60,678 bases of DNA. It comes from Lactovum sp047974165. GTDB taxonomy: Bacteria > Bacillota > Bacilli > Lactobacillales > Streptococcaceae. A program made the position numbers and the translations under genes. Location: contig JBKECB010000025.1 in NCBI GenBank assembly GCA_047974165.1, positions 1 through 60,678 of the forward strand, written 5' to 3'. How positions within the stretch are numbered: the stretch's first letter is position 1; each line of letters starts with the position of its first letter. Below the pieces are notes generated by a model. The model was not told where the DNA came from. It saw nothing but the letters and a program-made list of their open reading frames with translations, and did no database searches. This document shows positions 26,051 through 34,597 of the stretch, piece after piece.

Positions 26051-27397
26051 TTATTGCGGAATATAAAGAGGCATATAACCTAAAACTAAGCCACTAATAA
26101 TAAAAATTAAGAATACTGGAACCGCCCATTTAAATGTTTCTCTTTGCCATTCTCCCATATCAAGACCTGTAATACGTAAAAGAAGATAAATAAAGGCAAC
26201 TAAAGGACTTATTAAATGGAAAGCTTGTCCCATTAGAGAGGCTATTGCCATATTCATCGGACTAAAACCAAATGCATATCCCGCCTCAGCAAGTACTGGC
26301 ATAATACCAAAATAAAAGCCATCATTAGATAAAAAGAATGTTCCAGGTGCAGAAATTAATGAGACAATAACTGCCCAATAACCTGCTGCTGATTCAGGAA
26401 TTAAATCAATCAAGCTTTTTGAAATTGCGTCTGCCATACCTGAACCAGTAAATAGACCCATAAACACACCTGCAGCAAAGATAAGAACTACAACAGAGAT
26501 AACATCTCCACCATGAGCTTCAATTCTTGCAGATTGATCTTTAATTCTAGGATAGTTTACCATCAAAGCAATCATTGTACCTATAATAAAGATAAAAGTA
26601 GGAGATACCGCTACTGCCTCAACAAATGATGAAGTTATTAGCCAGATAAGCATTGATAATGTTAGAAGACCATTGAATATAAAATACTTTGGACGTTGTA
26701 AGTCAAGAACTTCCTTATCTTCAATAACCATCATTGCATCAATTTCTTGAGTAGTCATCTCTTTTACACCAAGACGTGCACGTTCTTTTTTTCCCATATA
26801 AACTGCAACGACAAAGATAACATAAAGTACTGAAATCACCATACCTGGTAGTAAGTAAGACAGTATGCTAGCATCAACTTCCATAACTGCCATTGCTCTT
26901 GCTGTTGGTCCACCCCAAGGTAATAGATTCATAATTGTATTTTGCAGAATCAATAAGACACCCAAATTCATTAATTTCATATTTAATTTTTTATAAATTG
27001 GGATAAAGGCTGCTGTTACAATTAATGTGGTAGTAGTACCATCACCATTAAAAGAAACTGACGCCGCAACAATTGCAGTAGCAATCAATATTTTCATTGG
27101 ATCGCCTTTTGCCATACGAATCATCGCTTTAGTAATTGGATCAAATAGACCAGCATCAAGCATAATAGAGAAATATAAAATCGCAAAGATTAACATCACT
27201 CCTGTAGACCAAGTCGTATCTAATCCATTTGTCACCATCTTACCAAGATTGATCGTATCACTTGCTCCTAAAAGAAAAGCCACAATCGCAAATACCATTG
27301 GTACCATAACCAATGAAACAAGTGGACTCAGCCATTTTTTCATAATAACAATCATAAAAACAATGATCATTAAATAAGCTAATATCGTTAACAACAC
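26051..27397 (-). CDS. citH: CitMHS-family citrate transporter
   Basis: The 448-residue polytopic protein belongs to the CitMHS family of metal-citrate symporters. It shows SFNGDGTTTTLIVTAAFIP near residue 115-133 and the mirrored region GTFFLSNDGFYFGIMPVLAEAGYAFGFSP near 351, plus GQAFHLISPL near 390, all typical. It takes up citrate complexed with a divalent metal, coupled to cations. It is the first gene of the transporter-oadHDB-oadG-like-oadA operon. Translation likely starts at GTG 27397 behind GGAGGAAG. The symbol citH follows the Enterococcus name for this family. A strong promoter and a cre lie just upstream. Confidence 0.88.
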   Translation of the reverse strand: MLLTILAYLMIIVFMIVIMKKWLSPLVSLVMVPMVFAIVAFLLGASDTINLGKMVTNGLDTTWSTGVMLIFAILYFSIMLDAGLFDPITKAMIRMAKGDPMKILIATAIVAASVSFNGDGTTTTLIVTAAFIPIYKKLNMKLMNLGVLLILQNTIMNLLPWGGPTARAMAVMEVDASILSYLLPGMVISVLYVIFVVAVYMGKKERARLGVKEMTTQEIDAMMVIEDKEVLDLQRPKYFIFNGLLTLSMLIWLITSSFVEAVAVSPTFIFIIGTMIALMVNYPRIKDQSARIEAHGGDVISVVVLIFAAGVFMGLFTGSGMADAISKSLIDLIPESAAGYWAVIVSLISAPGTFFLSNDGFYFGIMPVLAEAGYAFGFSPMNMAIASLMGQAFHLISPLVAFIYLLLRITGLDMGEWQRETFKWAVPVFLIFIISGLVLGYMPLYIPQ

Positions 27398-27404
27398 TGT
27401 TAAC
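27387..27404. repeat. Small inverted repeat enclosing the transporter start codon
   Basis: GTTAACA/TGTTAAC (7 bp) with a 4-base loop spans the GTG start codon of the citrate transporter, which falls in the loop. It may be a weak mRNA hairpin or a protein-binding palindrome. Confidence 0.5.
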
Positions 27405-27427
27405 TTCCTCCTATATTAATTTTTTAT

Positions 27428-27442
27428 TGAAAACGTTTTACA
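27428..27442. promoter_or_regulatory. CcpA operator (cre) at the citrate transporter promoter
   Basis: TGAAAACGTTTTACA fits the lactococcal cre consensus WGWAARCGYTWWMA at 13 of 14 positions. It covers the predicted transcription start of the transporter-oad operon (about 27442), the classic position for CcpA repression. Confidence 0.8.
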
Positions 27443-27448
27443 TTCTTA

Positions 27449-27476
27449 ATTATAAAGTTTTTTTAAAAAAAGTCAA
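27449..27476 (-). promoter_or_regulatory. Promoter of the citrate transporter-oad operon
   Basis: Minus-strand TTGACT (27471-27476), a 16-base spacer of T and A tracts, and TATAAT (27449-27454). It is one of the best consensus promoters in the window. Confidence 0.8.
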
Positions 27477-27698
27477 GTATTTTTTTAATATTTTTAAAAA
27501 AAGATTATATTTTTTGATTTTTTAAAAATATTTTCTTATAATTTAATTAAATATTTTTATTTTCTAAGATATCTAAAATGTCTCATCTCTTAGCTTAACT
27601 ATTATTAGAACTTCCTCTTCCTATCTAAAAAGATTTAATCCTAGCAACTAAAACGATATAGCTTTTCTTTTAAGTGTCAAATAGTAACAAAAGAAATA

Positions 27699-27726
27699 TT
27701 TACAATTGTACAAATTCATGTATAAT
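27699..27726 (+). promoter_or_regulatory. Plus-strand promoter far upstream of citC
   Basis: TTTACA (27699-27704) and TATAAT (27721-27726) with a 16-base spacer. A transcript from here would carry a roughly 400-nt untranslated leader before citC, or be a separate RNA. Confidence 0.55.
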
Positions 27727-28023
27727 CAAATTAATTTTATCTTTATTTCATACTTACTCCTTCCTATAATGTATTTACATAGTTTATATAAATATAAATA
27801 AGTTATTATAACTGAGACAAATTTTAAGCTATTAGTTTTAGGTAAAAATACAAACATTACACATATAACAAATTTAATATTTATAACTAATCTTCTCTAT
27901 CAAGAGAATTTTAACACTTTTAATAAGCTTTTAGCATAATTTAAAGTATAAGTTTATTTTAAAAAAATTTACAACTATAATTTATAGCTAGAAAAACAAA
28001 TACAGTATTTAAACATAAATTAT

Positions 28024-28059
28024 CGTACACGTTAACTTTATGAAAAGAAAATATATAAA
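28024..28059 (+). promoter_or_regulatory. Likely citC promoter with cre-like site
   Basis: TTAACT (28032-28037), 16 bases, then TATAAA (28054-28059), giving a leader of about 70 nt before citC. CGTACACGTTAACT (28024-28037) matches the cre consensus at 11 of 14 positions and overlaps the -35. Confidence 0.5.
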
Positions 28060-28134
28060 ATTTACTAACTATAAGTATCAGAAGATACTAGAAATAAAAA
28101 GATTTATTCTTATAAATTAATAAAGGAGAAAAAT

Positions 28135-29193
28135 ATGTCTACTTATACTATTTCAAAAATATATGATGGTGATAAAAAAACACAAGACTTGGCAGATAAA
28201 TTACTATCTTCAGAGAAACTTAAAAGAGATAAAAACTTAGATTATCGATGCGTAATGTTAGATGATAATTTAAATGTTATTGCAACAGGAAGCTGCTTTG
28301 GAAATACTTTAAGATGTATTGCTGTAAGTTCTAAATATCAAGGTCAAGGACTTTTAAATGAAATCATTACACATTTAATTCAAGTCCAATTTTCACGACA
28401 TAATTCACATATTTTTCTCTATACAAAATATTGTAATGCTAATTTTTTCAAAGATTTAGGTTTCTATGAAATTATTAAAATAGAGAATCATCTTGTATTT
28501 ATGGAAAATAAAAAAACTGGATTTTCTAATTATTTAGAGGGTTTAAAAACTGGTCTTAATCTTTCTTTTGAAAATAAAAAAAAGAGGGCAGCAATTGTAA
28601 TAAATGCAAACCCTTTTACATTGGGACATCTTTATTTAATTGAAAAAGCTTGTTCTGAAAATGATTGGGTACATATTTTTATAGTTAGTGAAGATACAAG
28701 CTTAGTTCCATTCAATATTAGAAAGCAACTACTTATTGAGGCTACAAAACATCTTACTAATATTTCCTATCATGATAGTGGTCCATATATTATTAGCAAC
28801 TCAACTTTCCCAAGCTATTTTCAAAAAGACGAAGAGTCTGTAATTAAAGGACATACTTTACTTGATATTTCTATATTTAAAAAAATAGCAAACGTTTTAA
28901 ATATTACAACTCGATATGTTGGTGAAGAACCAACTAGTTTTGTTACTAATTTATATAATGACAGTATGAAAAAATTACTTCCAGAAAATAATATTGAATG
29001 TATTGTTGTCCCTAGAAAAGAAATTAATAATTCTATTATAAGTGCATCAACTGTTAGACAAGCAATTAAAGAAGGAGATTTTAAACGTTTAAAAACTCTT
29101 GTTCCTCAAACAACTTATGATTTTTTCGCTTCAGAGAATGCTATTGACGTTATTAAAAAAATTAAAAAAGAAGAGAATATTATTCATTATTAG
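28135..29193 (+). CDS. citC: [Citrate (pro-3S)-lyase] ligase
   Basis: The 352-residue protein has a GNAT-like N-terminal domain (about 1-130, with SSKYQGQGLLNEII) and a C-terminal nucleotidyltransferase domain with NPFTLGHLYLIEKA near residue 160 and ISASTVRQAI near 303. It acetylates the CitD prosthetic group with acetate and ATP to activate citrate lyase. It has a strong AAAGGAG ribosome site. It is separated from citDEF by about 6.7 kb, transcribed in the opposite direction and divergent from the transporter operon. Confidence 0.93.
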   Translation: MSTYTISKIYDGDKKTQDLADKLLSSEKLKRDKNLDYRCVMLDDNLNVIATGSCFGNTLRCIAVSSKYQGQGLLNEIITHLIQVQFSRHNSHIFLYTKYCNANFFKDLGFYEIIKIENHLVFMENKKTGFSNYLEGLKTGLNLSFENKKKRAAIVINANPFTLGHLYLIEKACSENDWVHIFIVSEDTSLVPFNIRKQLLIEATKHLTNISYHDSGPYIISNSTFPSYFQKDEESVIKGHTLLDISIFKKIANVLNITTRYVGEEPTSFVTNLYNDSMKKLLPENNIECIVVPRKEINNSIISASTVRQAIKEGDFKRLKTLVPQTTYDFFASENAIDVIKKIKKEENIIHY

Positions 29194-29350
29194 ATTTGTA
29201 AAGAAGTCTAATACTTAATTTATTAATAAATAAAAATATTTTATTAAGCAAATCTATTTTAAAAAAATTAAAAAAATTAATTTTTTTTAAAAAATATAAA
29301 ATTTACTATTGTTTTATTCTAAAAATTTATGTATACTATTAGACAGAAAG
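29194..29350 (+). promoter_or_regulatory. AT-rich spacer with promoter for the AbrB-family gene
   Basis: TTGTTT (29309-29314), a 17-base spacer and TATACT (29332-29337) precede the gene; the leader would be only about 7 bases. An imperfect long inverted repeat just after citC (about 29192-29262) may act as its terminator. Confidence 0.5.
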
Positions 29351-30403
29351 ATGATGACAGACTTATTAATAACTTTACTTGTTTCCTTTACCTTAGGATA
29401 TACATTTGATCGATTAAAAATTATTGGTGGAATGATGATTGGAGCTCTTATTGCTTCTGCTTTGTTAAATATTACGTTTAACATCTGTTATATGCCTACT
29501 ATTGCAAAATACTTAGCTCAAATTATTGCCGGAATTTTTATTGGTTGTTCTATTAGTAAACATGATTTAAAAAACCTAAAGTATATTTACAAGCCCATAC
29601 TTCTTGTCCTGTCTATGTACTTTATAATTAATATTATTTCAGGACTTCTTATTTACAATTTTAGTAATCTTGATGCACCCACTGCTTTTATGAGTGCCGT
29701 ACCTGGAGGAATTAGTGATATTCCCATTATAGCAGCTGATTTTGGTGCTAATACATCAACAGTTGCAGCCATGCAATTTATAAGATTAATTACCGGTGTT
29801 GCACTTTTTCCCATTATTATTAAAAATTTTAAGATAAAAAATAAAAATTTTGAGCCTCATTTAGACTTTGAGTTAAATGAGAAGACAATTTTTGATTATA
29901 AAAAACATTCTTTTTCTGCCTTGTTAGTATTAATGATAGCTATAATTGGAGGTAGTCTTGGAAAAATTATTAATTTACCTGGTGGAGTACTCGTATTTTC
30001 AATGCTTTCAAGTCTTCTCTTAAAAATTAAGTTTGAAGATATTACTCTACCTAAGTATGGACGAAAAATTGCACAATTAATATCTGGTGCATATATAGGC
30101 TCATCTATAACTCTTGAAGAGGTTATAGATTATAAAAAGTTAGTAGTTCCAATCATTATACTTATAAGTTGTTACTTCATAAATTGTCTTTTAACAGGTC
30201 TCATGCTTGAAAAATTATTTAACTTTAACTTAAAAGAAGGAATGCTATCTGCTTCTCCAGCAGGTGCTTCAGACATGGCACTTATTTCTCAAGATATGGG
30301 AATCACAAGTCCAAGACTTGTAATTATTCATGTTATTCGATTAATCACCGTTATTGCTTTATTTCCGAGTAGTATAAACTTTATACTTTCTCTTTTTTTC
30401 TAG
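29351..30403 (+). CDS. AbrB-family membrane protein (duplicated AbrB_dup domain)
   Basis: The protein of about 350 residues has around ten membrane helices in two repeated halves. Each half has a GG-rich helix (GGMMIGALIAS and GGVLVFSMLSS) and a matching signature, VPGGISDIPIIAADFG...IRLITGVALFP and SPAGASDMALISQDMG...IRLITVIALFP. This is the AbrB-type duplicated membrane family (sometimes labelled putative ammonia monooxygenase); transport is suspected but the substrate is unknown. It follows citC on the same strand, which hints at a link to citrate. I start at ATG 29351 (29354 is also possible) because the longer frame reads through the promoter. Confidence 0.75.
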   Translation: MMTDLLITLLVSFTLGYTFDRLKIIGGMMIGALIASALLNITFNICYMPTIAKYLAQIIAGIFIGCSISKHDLKNLKYIYKPILLVLSMYFIINIISGLLIYNFSNLDAPTAFMSAVPGGISDIPIIAADFGANTSTVAAMQFIRLITGVALFPIIIKNFKIKNKNFEPHLDFELNEKTIFDYKKHSFSALLVLMIAIIGGSLGKIINLPGGVLVFSMLSSLLLKIKFEDITLPKYGRKIAQLISGAYIGSSITLEEVIDYKKLVVPIIILISCYFINCLLTGLMLEKLFNFNLKEGMLSASPAGASDMALISQDMGITSPRLVIIHVIRLITVIALFPSSINFILSLFF

Positions 30404-30418
30404 TCCCTCTAAGAGATC

Positions 30419-30446
30419 AAAAACCCACCAAATTTGATGGGTTTTT
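30419..30446. terminator. Bidirectional terminator before pepN end
   Basis: AAAAACCCA/TGGGTTTTT with a 10-base spacer lies between the convergent AbrB-family gene and pepN and is flanked by T and A tracts. Confidence 0.88.
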
Positions 30447-30461
30447 ATTTTTTAATTTATT

Positions 30462-32978
30462 TTATTCTTCAAGTAAAGCTTTTGAAAGAGCTACTTTTTG
30501 ATTTTCAACAAGTGTCACACGTGACTCAATTTGCTTAATCGCCATCGCAATGGCACGTGAGAGTCCTGGCTGATCTGATTTTGGGGCAAAGAATGTCTTA
30601 AATTCATTTAACTTCTCTGCTGTTTTGAAGATATTTCCAGGGAAGACAACAAACTTATCAAAGCTCATATCTCCTCCTAACTTTTCCTCTAACCAAGCCC
30701 AATTTTCTTGTGCCCATTGCCAAGCCATATTTTGCGAAAAATCTTTATCTAAAAGATAAAGCCAGGCAAATGAGATATCTTGAGGTTTCACAATTTCCGA
30801 ATTCTTCATATTAGTAAGTAATTTTTCTACAGTTACCTTATCTTTAATATTTGAAACTGCCGAACTTAACTCACGCTTCAACTCTGGCAAGCTTGTTTTC
30901 ACATAAAGATTCATAAATTCTTGCACAAGTTCAGGAGAATTACTTGCCTTAATTTCATTTCTTAAAATAATTGGACGGATATCTGCAGGTATTTTTGATA
31001 AATCTTCTTTATGAGTTACAAAAATTTCACTTGCCTTTGTGACTGCATCTTCAAATTTAGCTGAAATCAAGCGTCCAAGAACAACCCCACGTAAGGTTTC
31101 ATCTGACGAAGACTCTTCTAGTTTTTTCTCCCAACCAAGACGAGCATATTCTTTCTCAAAAAGTTGGATAATTAGACTATGGAGTGCCTTTTCTTCTGGG
31201 CTATCTGCATCTACAAATATTTCAATTTCTGAAAGTAGTTGATTTAATGCTTGATTCACAATATAGCTTGATTCATTATTAAAATGTGGTAAAAGCTTAA
31301 CAATCTGATCAAAGCCAATCAGCTGACCTTTAGCTAGATATTTTTGATCTTGAATCACTTGGAACTTCGTAATATCAGATAGGTCTGAGAGATTTGATAA
31401 AATACTTTCTAATAATTCACCTTTGTAATGAATAATATAATGGGCTGTATTTTCAGCATTTAATAGTAAAGGCTTCGCATCTTCTAACTTAAAGTTATCA
31501 ATAACAATTTCAGACTCAGATAAAATATCTGGTAATCCCTCATAGTTTGCATTTAAAGGAATTTGCCAAAGACGGCCTTTATCCTCACCTTCTCCAATAA
31601 AGAATTGATGTTGAGAAATCTTTAACTTTCCATCTAGAAGCTCAGCAGTTACTAAAGGATATCCTGGCTGATTTACCCATAAATCCATAAAGCTTGACAC
31701 ATCTTTTCCAGAAACCTCTGATAAAGACTTCCAAAGGTCTGACCCTACAGTATTTCCATACTTATGAGCTTCAAAATACTGATGTAAGCCTTCTGAAAAA
31801 ACCTGATCACCCAACCATTTATTGAGCATAACCATCAGTCTTGAACCTTTAGCATAGACAATAGCACCATCAAATAAACTACTGATTTCATCTGGATGGT
31901 TCACTTCAACATGGACTGATTGAACACCATCTGTCGCATCTCGATTAAAGGCAAGCATTGCCTCTGTCGTTGAGAATGATTCCCAAACCTTCCAATCTGG
32001 TTCTAAAGCATCTAAACAGACATATTCCATATTATTAGCAAAAGATTCATTTAACCAAAGATCATCCCACCAACGCATGGTGACTAAATCCCCAAACCAT
32101 TGATGTGCTAACTCATGGGCAATCACTAAAGCTACATATTGCTTACTTGCAACAGTTGCATTTTCAGGATCAACTAGCATACAAACTTCACGATAAGTAA
32201 TACAGCCCCAATTTTCCATCGCACCTGCCGAAAAGTCTGGTAGAGCAATATGCCAGCTATGTGGTAGTGGGTAAGGAGTTTTATAATACTCCTCATAAAA
32301 ATCAATCGCACGAATAGCAATGTCAAGTGGGAAGTCTAAAGCTGCATCACTATGAGCCTTAGTTGAAAAAGCACCTACTTTAATTCCTGATTTTGTTTCA
32401 CCATATTTTGCTTGCATATCTCCAAAGACAAAAGCTAAAAGATAACTCGACATCTTTACTGACTGCTCAAAAATATGCACACCATCTACAACTTCAATCT
32501 CAGGCATATTTGCCACAATCATCTCACCAGCTACTTCATCAAATTTTACAGACAAATCAAAAGTTGCCTTAGCTTCAGGTTCATCAATACATGGAAAAGC
32601 TTGACGTGCAAAATGACTTTCAAACTGCGTCCCAATCAATTGCTTTTTCAAGCCTTCAATCTCATAGTAAGAAGGATAAATCCCTGACATATTATCTGTT
32701 AATATCGCTTCATAGTCAATAATCAGTGTTTGCCGTCCCTCTTCCTTTAATTGAATCGCAATTTCTTCATCTTTTTCATTGACTGTAAAGTTAAGACTTT
32801 CACCTAAAACTTGAATACTCTTAATCTGGAGGTCTTTTGCATGTAGCCCAATAAGACTATTTTTTGCTTCTCCTAAAATTTCAGTTTTTCCTTTTATCGT
32901 CTTTGCTTGACGGTCAATATCAAAGAAAACCTTATAGTTTTCTGGCACAAAATTTTTGATCAAACGTTTTACAGCCAT
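30462..32978 (-). CDS. pepN: Aminopeptidase N (lysyl aminopeptidase)
   Basis: The 838-residue M1-family metallopeptidase has the substrate motif GAMENWG near residue 253 and the zinc motif HELAHQWFGD near 287, with the third ligand glutamate in LWLNESFA about 19 residues later. It releases N-terminal residues from peptides in the cytoplasm and is a main peptidase of dairy lactococci (about 846 residues there). It is monocistronic, with a GAGGAAG ribosome site and its own promoter. Confidence 0.95.
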   Translation of the reverse strand: MAVKRLIKNFVPENYKVFFDIDRQAKTIKGKTEILGEAKNSLIGLHAKDLQIKSIQVLGESLNFTVNEKDEEIAIQLKEEGRQTLIIDYEAILTDNMSGIYPSYYEIEGLKKQLIGTQFESHFARQAFPCIDEPEAKATFDLSVKFDEVAGEMIVANMPEIEVVDGVHIFEQSVKMSSYLLAFVFGDMQAKYGETKSGIKVGAFSTKAHSDAALDFPLDIAIRAIDFYEEYYKTPYPLPHSWHIALPDFSAGAMENWGCITYREVCMLVDPENATVASKQYVALVIAHELAHQWFGDLVTMRWWDDLWLNESFANNMEYVCLDALEPDWKVWESFSTTEAMLAFNRDATDGVQSVHVEVNHPDEISSLFDGAIVYAKGSRLMVMLNKWLGDQVFSEGLHQYFEAHKYGNTVGSDLWKSLSEVSGKDVSSFMDLWVNQPGYPLVTAELLDGKLKISQHQFFIGEGEDKGRLWQIPLNANYEGLPDILSESEIVIDNFKLEDAKPLLLNAENTAHYIIHYKGELLESILSNLSDLSDITKFQVIQDQKYLAKGQLIGFDQIVKLLPHFNNESSYIVNQALNQLLSEIEIFVDADSPEEKALHSLIIQLFEKEYARLGWEKKLEESSSDETLRGVVLGRLISAKFEDAVTKASEIFVTHKEDLSKIPADIRPIILRNEIKASNSPELVQEFMNLYVKTSLPELKRELSSAVSNIKDKVTVEKLLTNMKNSEIVKPQDISFAWLYLLDKDFSQNMAWQWAQENWAWLEEKLGGDMSFDKFVVFPGNIFKTAEKLNEFKTFFAPKSDQPGLSRAIAMAIKQIESRVTLVENQKVALSKALLEE

Positions 32979-33011
32979 TTCTTCCTCTTTTCAATTTAAT
33001 TTATCTCTTTT

Positions 33012-33042
33012 ATTATAACATTTTCTAAATTTTCTGTCATTT
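33012..33042 (-). promoter_or_regulatory. pepN promoter with possible CodY box
   Basis: Minus-strand ATGACA (33035-33040), 17 bases and TATAAT within an extended TGTTATAAT (33012-33020). The overlapping AATTTTCTGTCATTT (33028-33042) matches the CodY consensus AATTTTCWGAAAATT at 12 of 15 positions. Confidence 0.65.
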
Positions 33043-33063
33043 TTTTGATTAAAAGAAATAAAA

Positions 33064-33087
33064 AAAGATTGACTTCTATCAATCTTT
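33064..33087 (-). terminator. Terminator of the MFS gene
   Basis: AAAGATTGA/TCAATCTTT with a 6-base loop, followed by T residues on the minus strand; it overlaps the last codons of the MFS gene. Confidence 0.8.
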
Positions 33088-34503
33088 CAGAGCTTTCCTA
33101 TCTTTTTTTGCCGATATAAGTCTAAACAATCCTAATAACCAAGTAATAGACACAACTGTTAAGCCAATTATAAAAACAAAGTGAAAGGCATTTAAAAAAG
33201 ATAAGGGTTCATTTTTCAAATAACTTGTAACTTTATAACCCAGTTGATTTGACATTGAAACAAAAAGGAAAATCGTAGCCAGAGAGGCTCCTAAAACAAA
33301 GGCAACATTCCTTACAAGTGCATTAATTGATCCAGCAATTCCCAGATATTTCCGATCAACCGTTTCCATAACTAAAGCATTATTTGGACTTTGGAAAATC
33401 CCAAGCCCCATCCCTTGAATGAAAAGAGTAATAACAACATGCAAAGAACCTGAATTTTCATTAATTAAAAGATAACCTATCTGTGAAAAAATAATGAAAG
33501 TCAAGCCAATAAAAGTGACTAACTCTTTATCCGTACGATCACTGATCCAACCTGATAACGGTGCAAAAATAAGCATTGCAATCGGTGAGGTCATCATAAT
33601 TAAACCAGCTAAACCTGGCTCTAAAGCCTTAAAATCTTGAAGATAAAAAGGAAGTAAAATACTTGAGAAAATACTCACTGTAAAGTTAAACATCGCAACC
33701 ATCAAAGACAGACTAAAAGTTCTAGACTTAAAAATATTTAAATCTAAAAGAGGACTCTTCCTTCTCTTTTCTGTAAAAATAAATGTAAAAAAGAAAATAA
33801 AACCTAAGATAAAGGAAAAAAGAATCATTGGATTTTTCCAACCGAACTCTTGAGAAAGGTTTAAAGATAAAAAGATAAAAATCATAGACAAGGCCATTTG
33901 TAAACTACCTGAAATATCAATCTCTTTTAAAGAACCTTGTGGCTCATCTTTAGGGAGAGCAGAATTTCCAAAAATCCAAGCCAGGATACCAATTGGAATG
34001 TTAATCCAGAAAATATAATGCCAGCTTGTAACTTGTAAAATAAAACCACCCAGAGCTGGACCAGTAATTGAGCCAATCGACACAAACATCGCATTTATCG
34101 ATATTGCACGCGCACGACTTTCAATCGGGAAAATCTGAGCGATTAATCCAAAGCTTGTCGCCATCATCATAGAAGCACCTAAAGCTTGAACAATACGCGA
34201 AAATAATAAAGCTGGAAGTCCCACCCCCACATCTAAACCACAAAGAAAAGAGCCTAAAATAAAAATTCCCCATCCTATTTTTGTTACTTTAGACTTCCCT
34301 ATCAAATCAGAGAGGCGCCCAAAAATTAGAATAATGGATGAAATTGTAATTAAATAAATCGTTACCACCCAAGTAATCTGTGACGTTGTCACTCCAAGCT
34401 CTTTTGACATTGTAGGCAGTGCAATATTTACAATCGATCCATCTAAAGTCGACATAAACATAAAAATTCCAATTGCAATAAGTGCTTTTATTCTATCTTC
34501 CAT
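33079..34503 (-). CDS. MFS drug exporter, DHA2 family (14 TM)
   Basis: The 474-residue protein has about 14 hydrophobic helices and DHA2-type signatures: LDGSIVNIALPTM near residue 19, IFGRLSDLIGKSKV in the first cytoplasmic loop, and RALGASMMMATS-like motif C sequence (IVQALGASMMMATSFGLIAQIFP near 105). It probably exports toxic compounds by H+ antiport; the substrate is unknown. The gene stands alone with its own ribosome site and terminator. Confidence 0.85.
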   Translation of the reverse strand: MEDRIKALIAIGIFMFMSTLDGSIVNIALPTMSKELGVTTSQITWVVTIYLITISSIILIFGRLSDLIGKSKVTKIGWGIFILGSFLCGLDVGVGLPALLFSRIVQALGASMMMATSFGLIAQIFPIESRARAISINAMFVSIGSITGPALGGFILQVTSWHYIFWINIPIGILAWIFGNSALPKDEPQGSLKEIDISGSLQMALSMIFIFLSLNLSQEFGWKNPMILFSFILGFIFFFTFIFTEKRRKSPLLDLNIFKSRTFSLSLMVAMFNFTVSIFSSILLPFYLQDFKALEPGLAGLIMMTSPIAMLIFAPLSGWISDRTDKELVTFIGLTFIIFSQIGYLLINENSGSLHVVITLFIQGMGLGIFQSPNNALVMETVDRKYLGIAGSINALVRNVAFVLGASLATIFLFVSMSNQLGYKVTSYLKNEPLSFLNAFHFVFIIGLTVVSITWLLGLFRLISAKKDRKALKD

Positions 34504-34557
34504 AAATTCTCCTTAGCTTTATTGTACACTTTTTTAAAAAATTTTTCGATTTATAAA

Positions 34558-34593
34558 AATAAACCTCATTTCTATTTCAAAATGAGATTTATT
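34558..34593 (-). terminator. Terminator of the PTS-aldolase operon
   Basis: AATAAACCTCATTT/AAATGAGATTTATT, 14 bp with one mismatch and an 8-base loop, immediately downstream of the last aldolase gene. Confidence 0.82.
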
Positions 34594-34597
34594 TATC

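Larger units (their letters stand above)
27398..28134. other. AT-rich regulatory gap between the transporter and citC
   Basis: This 737-bp stretch between divergent genes is extremely AT-rich with long A and T runs. It contains the transporter promoter and cre, a plus-strand promoter-like pair TTTACA-16-TATAAT (27699-27726), and a second pair close to citC. I found no supported coding frame. Its length and composition fit operators for CitI and local curvature, but no specific site can be proven by eye. Confidence 0.6.

Noticed and set aside
27398..28134. CRISPR array or phage attachment site in the AT-rich gap
   Set aside because: No regular repeat-spacer pattern, integrase or direct-repeat pair is visible; the sequence is low-complexity AT.
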